A DNA stretch of 64,000 nucleotides from JANQIO01 sp038746745 (lineage in GTDB: Bacteria > Pseudomonadota > Gammaproteobacteria > Pseudomonadales > Halieaceae). Of the stretch, positions 35,960-44,123 are shown piece after piece. The stretch spans positions 1-64,000 of the forward strand of contig JBCDKJ010000007.1 of NCBI GenBank assembly GCA_038746745.1, in the 5' to 3' direction. The notes beneath the pieces are model-generated. The model ran no database searches and was not told where the DNA came from. It saw nothing but the letters and a program-made list of their open reading frames with translations. How positions within the stretch are numbered: position 1 is the first letter of the stretch; each line of letters opens with the position of its first letter. The position numbers were made by a program, and so were the translations under genes.

Positions 35960-38164
35960 ATGGCAGCGATAAAGACCTACGGATTTCATGTGACGGCGGC
36001 ACTGGCCGTTCTGTTTTTCGCACTATTGCATATCAGCGGTAGCGCACGAATTCCCCTGCTGGATGAGATCGAGGAGTACCTGTACGACGTCCGCTTGCGC
36101 TGGAATATGCCGGGTACCCTGGATGACCGGATCGTCATCGTGGATATCGATGAACGCAGCATTGCCGCGGAGGGACACTTCCCGTGGCAACGGGATAAGA
36201 TGGCCACACTCGTGAACAACCTGTTTGATATTTATGGTGTACGGGTTCTGGCTTTCGATATGGCGTTCCCGGAGCGAGAAGAGTCCACCGCCCTGCGACT
36301 CATTGAGGAGCTGCGAGCGTCAGAACCTGCCCTGCCGTTTGATCAGCTGGAGCAACGCTGGCAGACCGACCAGCTTTTTGCCGAGTCCGTGGTGGCGAGA
36401 GACGTTATTCTCGGCTTTGCCTTCAAGCAATTCGTCCCCGAGCGGGAACAGGCAGAGGCGGGGCTGCTGCCATTGCCATCGTTGTTTGCAGAGCAACTCG
36501 ACGGCATAAACCTGCCCTTCTATACCGCTGCGGGTTTCGTCGGAAACTTCGATGCGCTTCAGGAAGCCAGCGAGTTCGGCGCGTTCTTCAGCTATCCACG
36601 TCTCGATGACGTCACACGCATTACGCCGCTGCTGCAGGCGTATCAGGGCGACGTTTTCGAAGCCCTGGGAATGGCTGCTGCACGCCTGTATCTCGGCAAC
36701 CCACCCCTGCAGTTTGCCTTTGCCAGTGATACCGAGCGCAACGGCCTTACCCTGGAGCAGGTGGTGATTGGCGATATCGGTATTCCCACCGATGAGAAGC
36801 TGCAGGTGTATATTCCCTTTCGGGGTCGTCAGGGCAGCTTCGCCTATGTTTCCGCAACCGATGTCATCAATCAGGAAGCGACTCTGGAACGGCTCCAGGA
36901 CAAGCTGGTATTTGTCGGTACCAGTGCCGCTGGTCTACTGGATCTGCGCGCCACGCCGGTGGCAGACGCCTATGTCGGGGTAGAGATTCATGCCAACCTG
37001 GCGTCGGGCATTCTGGATCAGCGCTTTATGCGCAGTCCGCCCTATGTCGCTGGAATCGAGGCCGTATTTATCGCCGTTAACCTTGTGCTGCTGGCCGCGC
37101 TGATTCCCCTGCTTTCGCCGGTGGCGGCGTCCGTGTTTATCCTCACCGTCGTCTTTGCCAATGTGGCGCTGAACTTCTATCTGTGGACGGCACAGCAACT
37201 TATTCTGCCGCTGTCCTCGGTGCTGGCAGCGATTTTCACCCTGGCGTTCATACAAATCATCTATGACTACTTTGTTGAAAGCCGGCGCAAGCAGCGGCTG
37301 GGGCGTTTGTTTGGGCAGTACATTCCGGCTGAACTCGTAGAAGAGATTGACGCAAGCGGCGAGGAGCTGAGTCTGGAGGGTGAGAACCGCGACATGTCCG
37401 TACTGTTTTCAGACGTGCGTGGCTTTACCACCATTTCGGAGAGTCTGGAGCCCAGTGAGTTAACGCAGTTGATGAACGAGTTTTTGACGCCTATCACCCG
37501 CATCATTCACGACAACCGCGGCACCATTGACAAATACATGGGCGACGCGGTCATGGCATTTTGGGGCGCACCCCTGCGAGATGAGTCCCATGCGCAAAAT
37601 GCACTGGACGCAGCGCTGGCCATGGTAGAAGCCATGCAGCAGGTAACCCAGGACTTCGCCGCCAAAAATTGGCCAGAGATTAAAGTGGGAATTGGCATCA
37701 GCTCAGGCCCCATGAACGTTGGCAACATGGGATCAGAATTCCGCATGGCGTACACCGTCATGGGGGACGTCGTAAACCTGGGCAGCCGACTGGAAGGTCA
37801 GACCAAGAACTATGGCGCCGATATCATCATCTCTCAGGAGACCGCTGACCAGGTCAGTGGCATCTGCTTGCGTGAGCTGGATCTGATTCGCGTGAAAGGC
37901 AAGAACGTGCCCATCACCATCTACGAGCCACTCTGCCGGGACGCTGACGCCGACGAAGCGCTGCGCGAGGAATTGCAGGAGTACCAGCAAGCGCTCGCGC
38001 ATTACCGCAAGGCCGATTTCCAGCAGGCACAAGCCCTCTTTTTGCGGCTGGCAGAACGTCACCCGCAACCACTCTATGCACTTTATCTGGAGAGGATTCA
38101 GGCGTTTCTGGACTCCCCCCCTCCCCCCGACTGGGACGGTGTTTTCGTCGCCACCAGCAAATAG
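35960..38164 (+). CDS. CHASE2-domain class III adenylate cyclase
   Basis: 734-residue membrane sensor. An N-terminal membrane helix (about 8-27) is followed by a periplasmic CHASE2 domain (about 30-355; RLRWNMPGTLDDRIVIVDIDERSIAAEGHFPWQRD; VLAFDMAFPERE; GKLVFVGTSAAGLLDLRATPV-like). Three membrane helices lie at about 366-432. The cyclase domain (about 477-655) has VLFSDVRGFTTISE (metal Asp), the GTIDKYMGDAVMAFWGAP segment with the second metal Asp and adenine-selecting Lys, and YTVMGDVVNLGSRLE with the Asp and Asn/Arg of ATP-specific cyclases. A TPR-like tail follows. The residues predict cAMP rather than cGMP. A CRP-type site lies just downstream. Confidence 0.93.
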   Translation: MAAIKTYGFHVTAALAVLFFALLHISGSARIPLLDEIEEYLYDVRLRWNMPGTLDDRIVIVDIDERSIAAEGHFPWQRDKMATLVNNLFDIYGVRVLAFDMAFPEREESTALRLIEELRASEPALPFDQLEQRWQTDQLFAESVVARDVILGFAFKQFVPEREQAEAGLLPLPSLFAEQLDGINLPFYTAAGFVGNFDALQEASEFGAFFSYPRLDDVTRITPLLQAYQGDVFEALGMAAARLYLGNPPLQFAFASDTERNGLTLEQVVIGDIGIPTDEKLQVYIPFRGRQGSFAYVSATDVINQEATLERLQDKLVFVGTSAAGLLDLRATPVADAYVGVEIHANLASGILDQRFMRSPPYVAGIEAVFIAVNLVLLAALIPLLSPVAASVFILTVVFANVALNFYLWTAQQLILPLSSVLAAIFTLAFIQIIYDYFVESRRKQRLGRLFGQYIPAELVEEIDASGEELSLEGENRDMSVLFSDVRGFTTISESLEPSELTQLMNEFLTPITRIIHDNRGTIDKYMGDAVMAFWGAPLRDESHAQNALDAALAMVEAMQQVTQDFAAKNWPEIKVGIGISSGPMNVGNMGSEFRMAYTVMGDVVNLGSRLEGQTKNYGADIIISQETADQVSGICLRELDLIRVKGKNVPITIYEPLCRDADADEALREELQEYQQALAHYRKADFQQAQALFLRLAERHPQPLYALYLERIQAFLDSPPPPDWDGVFVATSK

Positions 38165-38184
38165 CCTGAAGACCCACTGGGGAG

Positions 38185-38200
38185 TGTGAACCGGTTCACA
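38185..38200. promoter_or_regulatory. Perfect CRP/Vfr-type palindrome
   Basis: TGTGAACCGGTTCACA, a perfect 16-bp dyad of the form TGTGA-N6-TCACA that defines CRP sites. It lies 21 nt after the adenylate cyclase stop and 94 nt before the start of the second FecR gene. With a possible -10 (TTATAC, about 38259-38264) the centre would be near -78, a class I position. Confidence 0.65.
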
Positions 38201-38246
38201 ATTCCGCCCGGATTATCGGCCCATTGCGGCGGGTAGGCGTAACGTA

Positions 38247-38271
38247 GTGCTCTGGAATTTATACAGAGCAC
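38247..38271. promoter_or_regulatory. Inverted repeat in the FecR2 leader
   Basis: Perfect 8-bp inverted repeat GTGCTCTG (38247-38254) / CAGAGCAC (38264-38271) with a nine-base AT-rich centre that includes a possible -10 element. It is 22 nt before the ATG at 38294. It could be an operator over the promoter or an RNA hairpin. Confidence 0.45.
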
Positions 38272-38293
38272 CTGTAATAGCTAGTCACTGCTA

Positions 38294-38965
38294 ATGATAC
38301 GAGCTACCCACACATGCCTCGTTGCCCTGGTACTGCTGGGCCTGGCAGCACCCCCGGCGCTGGCCGCAGATCTGGCCGGTACGGTGAGCTATGCCCTGGG
38401 ACCCAGCTCCGTCGAACGCGCCGCACCCACAACAGCGCTTAGCGAAGGGTCGTTCATATTCGAGGGCGACACGCTGCGCACAGGGGCGAATGCCATCGTG
38501 CAGATAGATATGGTGGATGGCGCTCGCATGTTATTGCTGCCCGATTCTGCGCTTACGCTGCAGGACTATCGTCGACCGAGCCGCACTCGAGACCCCATCG
38601 CCAGAGGTGCAGGCGACGGTAAAGTGACTTTGCGGTTATTGAAGGGCGGCTTTCGCGCCCGCTCGGGCGATATTGGAAAAAGTCACGTACAGGCGAACTA
38701 TCAGATCATTGCCCCCGTGGCGACGGTGGGACTTCTGGGCACTGATTACCTGCTGCGTTTTTGCAACATGGATTGCGACTCAACGGTGGATATGAATGGC
38801 CTGTACGTGGGGGTTCAGGAAGGCGAGATCTGGATCCAGAACGCCGGCGGGCATGTGCATGTCAAGGCTGGCGATTATGCCCTGGTAGAACGGGGTGACA
38901 GCCGGGCCGCCTTATACAGCAGTCAACCTGCCGCGCTGGACGTGGACGACACCTTCAGAGACTAA
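38294..38965 (+). CDS. Small exported FecR-domain protein
   Basis: 223 residues with a signal peptide ending ALAADLAG (about residue 25). The rest is a single FecR domain: GTVSYALGPSSVER, LSEGSFIFEGDTLRTGANAIVQIDMVDGARMLLLPDSAL, VTLRLLKGGFRARSGDIGK and APVATVGLLGTDYLLRF. It closely parallels the FecR domain of the 686-residue protein, including a CxxxC pair (157 and 161) at the same place after the GTD motif. It follows the adenylate cyclase gene, from which it is separated by the CRP-type palindrome. Probably a periplasmic ligand- or partner-binding protein; function unknown. Confidence 0.85.
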   Translation: MIRATHTCLVALVLLGLAAPPALAADLAGTVSYALGPSSVERAAPTTALSEGSFIFEGDTLRTGANAIVQIDMVDGARMLLLPDSALTLQDYRRPSRTRDPIARGAGDGKVTLRLLKGGFRARSGDIGKSHVQANYQIIAPVATVGLLGTDYLLRFCNMDCDSTVDMNGLYVGVQEGEIWIQNAGGHVHVKAGDYALVERGDSRAALYSSQPAALDVDDTFRD

Positions 38966-39047
38966 TATCCCGCACACTCCACATATTGACTTGGATAGCG
39001 AAAATCGGCACCATTCGCGCCTCTCGCGATCGCGGGTCCGCGCGCTG

Positions 39048-39066
39048 AAAAAACGCCTTCGGGGCG
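39048..39066 (-). terminator. Possible minus-strand intrinsic terminator
   Basis: Read on the minus strand, a short stem CGCC/GGCG with a five-base loop is followed by TTTTTT. It lies just upstream of tRNA-Met and could end transcripts arriving from the symporter side. The stem is only four to five pairs, so support is weak. Confidence 0.3.
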
Positions 39067-39082
39067 CTATCAGAACTGATGT

Positions 39083-39159
39083 GGCTACGTAGCTCAGCTG
39101 GTTAGAGCACAGCATTCATAATGCTGGGGTCGGTGGTTCAAGTCCACCCGTAGCTACCA
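39083..39159 (+). tRNA. tRNA-Met (anticodon CAU, elongator)
   Basis: 77-nt tRNA with encoded CCA. The acceptor GGCTACG pairs with CGTAGCT (a G-U pair at the end); D arm GCTCAGCTGGTTAGAGC; anticodon stem AGCAT/ATGCT around TCATA with anticodon CAT; T arm GGTGG-TTCAAGT-CCACC. The G1-U72 end pair and D-arm sequence fit elongator Met rather than initiator Met, which has a C1-A72 mismatch. Confidence 0.95.
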
Positions 39160-39531
39160 CTTCACAGATTTTTTCCCTTGCACATTCAAATGGTTGGGCT
39201 CTTCGGTTCTTCCCACTTAACGGGGGATAGACTGTTTCTGCTTCATCCCGAGTACTCCTCGTCATCAACTTATAGGGACACTCTCATGAGGAGTGGATTA
39301 CCTCTGGGGCATAGGTCATAGAGAGCAGCCCGCCCGGAACATTACTTTCGAACTGCCCACTTGACGGGGAAGCTTACGCGTGAGCTACGGGGTCAGCGGA
39401 GGATTGCTCGGCTTCCAGACGAGTTTCGCGGCGCGATTCGCGTCCGCTAGGTGCACCCGCCTGGCCGTACTCGAGTAGTACTTCGCAGCCTCCACAGGGG
39501 CAAAGTGCCCAGGGTACGCCCATACCGTGAG
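39160..39531. other. 372-bp region after tRNA-Met with a direct repeat
   Basis: No gene recognised. A direct repeat CCCACTTAACGGGG (39212-39225) / CCCACTTGACGGGG (39356-39369), 13 of 14 identical, has copies 144 nt apart. An ACTCCTC/GAGGAGT pair (about 39241-39297) could form a long-range stem. A tRNA 3' end is a common integration site, but no integrase or tRNA-end duplicate was seen. Confidence 0.45.
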
Positions 39532-40719
39532 TTAACCAGGAGTTGGACCAGATTCCCTGGAGCGGCTGAAAAGGATCGCCGTTAAGCCATCACAAGTGCA
39601 GTTGGTCGCCGTCCGCAACATATCGGGCAAGCCACCTGATAGCGCAATCCAGGTGGTGATGAACAGCACCTTCTCATCTTCGGGGAGGCCCAGCAGACCA
39701 GCAAAAAGGGTAGAGCTCCACAGGGCCGTGCCCATCCCCGCGGGCAGGCCGGGGGCGGCGATGGTAAACAGCACGATAGCCGGCCAGGCCATCAACAGTG
39801 CCATCCAGGATATCGGCATATCGAAAACCGTCGTCATCACGAAGGGCGCGTAGGCCACATAGGCCAGGGCGCTGGTATCCATGTTGATCACACAGCCAAT
39901 CGGAATCACAAAATTGGCCACCTCCGGGTCTGCGCCGTAGCGACGCGCGTTCCCGAGGTTGACCGGCAGGGTAGCGAGCGAAGAGCAGGTGCCCGCGGCA
40001 AACACTGCGGTGGGAAAGAGATAGTCCCTCAATACCGGGCCCAGCGGGCGACGCGCGAGAATGCGGATAACGATCAGCAGGTAGAGCGCAAGCCACATAG
40101 TGCATAGCACCAGCGTGTAGATCGTCATTAGCAGGTAATAACCCAGGCTCTCGCTGGCGCCCACGTTCACTCCTAGCGATACGCCGAGGAAGAACACAAT
40201 GAACGGCATTACCCGGCTGAGCACCCCGGTCGCGTTCATCATGCCATGCTCAAAGCGCTCCAGCAGGGCTTGCAACGGCGACAGCCGATGAGCAACCAGC
40301 CCGGCGACCACCGCGGCCAAGATCGACAGCAGAGGAAGGGAGGCACCAGCATCGCTGTTCAGGGTGCCCAGCATGGTGGAAGCCTCGCTATAGAGATCAG
40401 AGTTTCCCGCGCTGAACTCGATATCAAACAGCATGGATGACAGCACCACGCCCAGTAGTCCGGCGCAGAAGGAGGTGAGCATGTACCAACAGACAACGCC
40501 CATCGCCAGCCGGCCGCCGCTGCCACGTGACACCAACGTGTGAATGGCCGGACTCAGCGCCACGAAGATCAGGATGGGCACCACCTTGATGAACAGCTTG
40601 AGCCCGGTGTGGGTGGCCTGGGATACGCCCGACAGTCGCTCTCCAAGCAGGCCGCCGAGGGCGAGCCCTGCGAGCAGACTGAACAGCGTCCAGATATACG
40701 GTGGTATGCGATTGAACAT
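39532..40719 (-). CDS. Dicarboxylate/amino acid:cation symporter (DAACS family)
   Basis: Inner-membrane sodium or proton symporter of the GltP/DctA/SstT superfamily. 395 residues from the ATG at 40719; an upstream start at 40770 would put the palindromic operator inside the gene. Eight or so hydrophobic segments. The serine-rich hairpin is seen as FAAGTCSSLATLPVN (near 235), the NMDGT-type motif is VINMDTSALAY (near 268), and the C-terminal substrate motif is GGLPDMLRTATNCTCDGLTA. The NMD-T-S and NCTCD variants differ from classical glutamate carriers, so the substrate is open. Divergent from the beta-propeller gene. Confidence 0.85.
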   Translation of the reverse strand: MFNRIPPYIWTLFSLLAGLALGGLLGERLSGVSQATHTGLKLFIKVVPILIFVALSPAIHTLVSRGSGGRLAMGVVCWYMLTSFCAGLLGVVLSSMLFDIEFSAGNSDLYSEASTMLGTLNSDAGASLPLLSILAAVVAGLVAHRLSPLQALLERFEHGMMNATGVLSRVMPFIVFFLGVSLGVNVGASESLGYYLLMTIYTLVLCTMWLALYLLIVIRILARRPLGPVLRDYLFPTAVFAAGTCSSLATLPVNLGNARRYGADPEVANFVIPIGCVINMDTSALAYVAYAPFVMTTVFDMPISWMALLMAWPAIVLFTIAAPGLPAGMGTALWSSTLFAGLLGLPEDEKVLFITTWIALSGGLPDMLRTATNCTCDGLTAILFSRSRESGPTPG

Positions 40720-40758
40720 GGCGTTAGTGCAGAAAGAATTGTTGATCCGTCTGGACAC

Positions 40759-40782
40759 ATAATTGTACAAATGTACAATTAT
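40759..40782. promoter_or_regulatory. 24-bp palindromic operator between divergent genes
   Basis: Two perfect 11-bp arms, ATAATTGTACA and TGTACAATTAT, around a central AA. It lies 40 nt before the symporter start and 29 nt before the beta-propeller start, the place expected for a shared repressor site. The TTGTACA half-site resembles GntR- or TetR-type operators. No such regulator gene is adjacent. Confidence 0.65.
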
Positions 40783-40810
40783 TTGCCGCTGATGATAGAG
40801 GTTTTCTTCG

Positions 40811-42088
40811 ATGGCAGAAAGTAAGATCTTGCCCGCTCCCTGCCCTACCCTGCGCCTGGGCGACGGCAGCCGCCACCATTTCTTTGGCTACTACAACAAG
40901 AGCAGCTGGGACAGGAACGACCGCTATATCCTGGCCAACCGCGTCAACATGATGACGGCGGATCTAAGCCTCAGCGATCGTGCTCTGGTGGGCTACTACG
41001 ACAGTCGCGAGCCCCAGGGCGAGTTCACCGTGCTTGGCGAAACCACGGCCTGGAACTGGCAGATGGGTTGCCAGTCCCAGTGGCTCGACGGTGTCGATGA
41101 ACGGCAGGCGCTGTACAACATTCGCGCGCACAATCCCGGCCATCCCTATCCAGAGTTTGGGTCGGAGATTGTGAACGCAGATACGCTGGGGCGGCGGCAG
41201 TTGCCGTTGCCGGTGTACGTGGTATCTCCCGACAGCCGGTTCGGGCTCTGCGTCGATTACCGGCGGCTGTTTATTACCCATGAAACCATTGGTTACCAGG
41301 CGCAAAACCCGTACCAGCGCATGCCGCTGGCCCCCGCCGATGATGGCATCTACTGCATGGACCTGGGCAGCGGCGAGTATCAACTGGTGTGCAGCTACCA
41401 GCAGCTCCGGCAGTTTCACCCGGTTGCATCGATGGAGCGCGCCGTGCATTGGGTATCGCATATCGAGATTGCTCCCAACTCACAGCGGGCGCTGTTCCTG
41501 CATCGCTGGACCGAGCGGGTCGAAGACGAGACCTGCTTCCTGCACCGCCTGATTACCATGAATCTCGATGGCAGCGACCTGCGACTGCTAGAGTGTTCTG
41601 ACCATCCGCTGCCCCAGCTAGAGGAAGGCTTTGACCCCGACGCGGTGGGCACCTTCGACTACGAAAAATCCGAGTATCAAATTTCACACCCGGCCTGGCG
41701 CAACGCCGAGGAGATTATCACCTGGAGCCCGCACAACGGTGCTATTCACTACCACCTCTACCGGGATCGCAGCGAGGAGGTGTCCGTCATTGGCGCTGAT
41801 GTGCTGACTGAGAACGGGCATATGACCTATTCACCCGATGGCCGGTGGATTCTCAGCGACACCTACCCGGACGACCAGTCCCATGAGCGCGTCTTGTTCC
41901 TGTACGACACCGCAACAGGCCTGCGCCACGACATCGGCAGCTTCTATGCAGACCCGGATCTCGGCAAGATCAACCGCTGTGACCTGCACCCGCGCTGGAA
42001 CCGCGCCGGCACACAGGTGTGCATCGACTCCGTGCACGAGGGGCAGCGACAGATGTATGTGCTGGATGTGAGTGGGTGGTGCGGATGA
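40811..42088 (+). CDS. Beta-propeller protein, oligogalacturonate-lyase-like
   Basis: 425 residues, no clear signal peptide, so probably cytoplasmic. Sequence is rich in blade-type motifs: HHFFGYYNKSSWDRNDRYILANRV at 18-41, GCQSQWLDG, VYVVSPDSRFGLCVDY, WVSHIEIAPNSQRALFLHRW, HMTYSPDGRWILSDTYPDD and DLHPRWNRAGTQVCIDS. The HHFFGYY opening and repeated SPDGRW strands resemble the oligogalacturonate lyase/TolB-like seven-bladed group, in which several His and a Gln bind metal. The actual reaction is unknown. Divergent with the symporter around a palindrome, so the symporter may import its substrate or product. Confidence 0.65.
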   Translation: MAESKILPAPCPTLRLGDGSRHHFFGYYNKSSWDRNDRYILANRVNMMTADLSLSDRALVGYYDSREPQGEFTVLGETTAWNWQMGCQSQWLDGVDERQALYNIRAHNPGHPYPEFGSEIVNADTLGRRQLPLPVYVVSPDSRFGLCVDYRRLFITHETIGYQAQNPYQRMPLAPADDGIYCMDLGSGEYQLVCSYQQLRQFHPVASMERAVHWVSHIEIAPNSQRALFLHRWTERVEDETCFLHRLITMNLDGSDLRLLECSDHPLPQLEEGFDPDAVGTFDYEKSEYQISHPAWRNAEEIITWSPHNGAIHYHLYRDRSEEVSVIGADVLTENGHMTYSPDGRWILSDTYPDDQSHERVLFLYDTATGLRHDIGSFYADPDLGKINRCDLHPRWNRAGTQVCIDSVHEGQRQMYVLDVSGWCG

Positions 42089-42434
42089 CCGTACCCCTGT
42101 AATTCGAGCCACGCTGACCGTTATAGATCAGCAGGGACGCACTGAGCAATCAGCTGCTTCTGTCAGACTTCGATGGCAAGCAAAAATGATGTGTAAGAAC
42201 CGCACCGCGGCTACTCACCACGAGTACGGCGTCAGCCGCCTCCCCCATTTCTGGTTCAGACGCTATTTTCTAAACGAGCAATTAATCTCGACGTCCCATC
42301 TATACCTCCTATACTCTCCATCCATCCGCGCTCGTTCAAATATCTGATCTAGCAACTCGCTTGGGACACCATTGCGCTGCTACTGAGCGAACTGGTAATA
42401 CACTTCATTTACATAGTGTTTTCAGGGGCCTGTT
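42089..42434 (+). promoter_or_regulatory. Intergenic region with probable surE-like promoter
   Basis: 346 bp without a gene. A likely sigma70 promoter is TTGCGC (42372-42377), an 18-bp spacer and TAATAC (42396-42401), placing the start of transcription about 27 nt before the lipoprotein gene. No terminator was recognised after the beta-propeller gene. Confidence 0.4.
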
Positions 42435-43229
42435 ATGGCATATCGCTTTCTGTTCTTATTGCTAGTTGCAATCGCTCTCTGCACAGGTTGTTCGGATGAC
42501 TCCGTTGCGCCGATTGCGCCGCCGCCAACGCTGACCCTACTGGTCACTAATGATGACGGTATAGCTGCGCCGGGAATCGATACGCTCGTTAACGCGTTAG
42601 TTGCGATGGATGATGTGGATGTGAAGGTTGTAGCACCCGCAGAGAACCAGAGCGGCTCATCGGACCGCACAACAGACGGTAAACTGGAGCGTGAGGATTC
42701 CGCCACCGTCAGCGGTTACCAGAGCGTGGCTGTGTTTGGATTCCCTGCGGATGCGGTGAATGTCGCCCTGAACGAGTTGGCGATAAAGCCTGACCTTGTC
42801 GTATCAGGCGTCAATGCCGGACAGAATGTGGGACCTTTTGCTGCACTATCGGGCACAGTCGGCGCTGCGCGAACGGCGGCGCGCGCGGGCGTACCTGCCG
42901 TTGCCGTCAGTGCTGGGCTAGTGCCCGCCACGCAGGATTTCGGCGCCGCCGCGGCGCTGGTGGTTGACTGGATAACAAGTAATCGCAGTGCATTGCTAAG
43001 CGGCATCGCGAGCGCTTCCACCGTGACCAGCTTCAACGTACCTGGCTGTACTGCAGGTAACATGCGCGAACTGGTTCAGGTGCCATTGGGGAATGCGCTG
43101 CCCACGGGCGGGCCCGGCGCTATCTTCGCGACGGATTGCTCTGCGGAACCCGATGCGCCGCCTACCAGTGACGTCGATGCGATGGTGAAAGGGTACGCTT
43201 CGGTCACTCAGGTTCCATTGAACTTTTAG
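42435..43229 (+). CDS. SurE-like nucleotidase domain lipoprotein
   Basis: 264 residues with signal peptide and lipobox ALCTGCS (Cys about 19), then a SurE domain: LLVTNDDGIAAPGIDTLVNAL (metal-binding Asp-Asp near residue 40), VVAPAENQSGSSDRTT (conserved Ser), and VSGVNAGQNVGPFAALSGTVGAARTAA (conserved Asn loop). Classical SurE is a cytoplasmic 5'/3'-nucleotidase; here it is predicted to be exported and lipid-anchored, so it may be a periplasmic phosphatase on nucleotides. All the recognised metal-ligand motifs are present. It stands alone. Confidence 0.85.
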   Translation: MAYRFLFLLLVAIALCTGCSDDSVAPIAPPPTLTLLVTNDDGIAAPGIDTLVNALVAMDDVDVKVVAPAENQSGSSDRTTDGKLEREDSATVSGYQSVAVFGFPADAVNVALNELAIKPDLVVSGVNAGQNVGPFAALSGTVGAARTAARAGVPAVAVSAGLVPATQDFGAAAALVVDWITSNRSALLSGIASASTVTSFNVPGCTAGNMRELVQVPLGNALPTGGPGAIFATDCSAEPDAPPTSDVDAMVKGYASVTQVPLNF

Positions 43230-43274
43230 CGGCCTCTCTACGAAGACCTGCAGCTTTTCGAAGGAAGCCTTCCG

Positions 43275-43991
43275 CTAGTCCTTTTTGACGTCGCTGGAAA
43301 AACGCGCTGCATTTTCCTTCAGAAAATCGCCAGCATCTGCAGAAGCATCCCAGAACTGTGGTCGAGCGACAGGGATGGTCAGCGCCTTTTGCACCGCCGG
43401 TCTCGCATCAATGCGGTCGAACCAGGCGGTCAGGTGAGGTAAATCGTCGACCTCCACATACGCCCAGGGGTAGGCGCGCGCCCACGGGTAAATCATCATA
43501 TCGGCAATTGAATAGTCATCAACAATATACTCACGACCCGACAGGCGCGTGTTCAATACTTCCATCAGTCGTCGGCTCTCGTCTACATAGCGCCGGATTG
43601 CAAATGGCTCTTCCTGACCGTTGGGCGCCGCAATGCGCTGGAAATACATGGCCTGACCCATCATGGGCCCAACGTGCCCCACTTGAAAGAACATCCATTG
43701 CATCGTCTCCGACTGTTTAACCAGGTCTGATGACAGAAACTGACCGGTCTTCGACGCCAGGTGCCAAAGAATGGCACCGGATTCAAAAATCGCACGATTC
43801 TCGGTGTGGTCCACCAGGGTCGGTATCTTGCCGTTGGGATTCAGTGTCAGATATTCCGGCGCTTTCTGCTCTTCCCTGGCAAACTCCACTACCGTTAAAT
43901 CGTAGGGAACGGCCGCTTCTTCCAGAAAAATGACGGGCTTATAGCCGTTCATGGTAGCGGCGGTGTAGATTTGAAAATCTGCGTGCGACAT
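43275..43991 (-). CDS. Glutathione S-transferase family protein
   Basis: 238 residues from the ATG at 43991, which has AGAGG five to six bases upstream; a start at 44006 is less likely. Thioredoxin-like N-domain with NPNGKIPTLVDH near residue 55 and the SGAILWHLA glutathione-binding turn near residue 72; helical C-domain with REYIVDDYSIADMMIYPWARA, typical of the YfcG/YghU branch. Two TetR-like operators lie 133-170 nt upstream. Confidence 0.9.
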   Translation of the reverse strand: MSHADFQIYTAATMNGYKPVIFLEEAAVPYDLTVVEFAREEQKAPEYLTLNPNGKIPTLVDHTENRAIFESGAILWHLASKTGQFLSSDLVKQSETMQWMFFQVGHVGPMMGQAMYFQRIAAPNGQEEPFAIRRYVDESRRLMEVLNTRLSGREYIVDDYSIADMMIYPWARAYPWAYVEVDDLPHLTAWFDRIDARPAVQKALTIPVARPQFWDASADAGDFLKENAARFSSDVKKD

Positions 43992-44123
43992 AAAAACCTC
44001 TATCAATGGCGCCTGAGTCTGCGAGTGCCCATTGGGGTGACCTAGTGCAATCGCCGCAGTACCGTCGACACTTGAGCATCATGCAGTACTTCATCGTGCA
44101 TCGGCAGAAGACGAGGACTGGGT

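Noticed and set aside
39083..39531. Integrated element at tRNA-Met
   Set aside because: No integrase, no phage genes and no duplicate of the tRNA 3' end was found nearby; only the repeat is reported.
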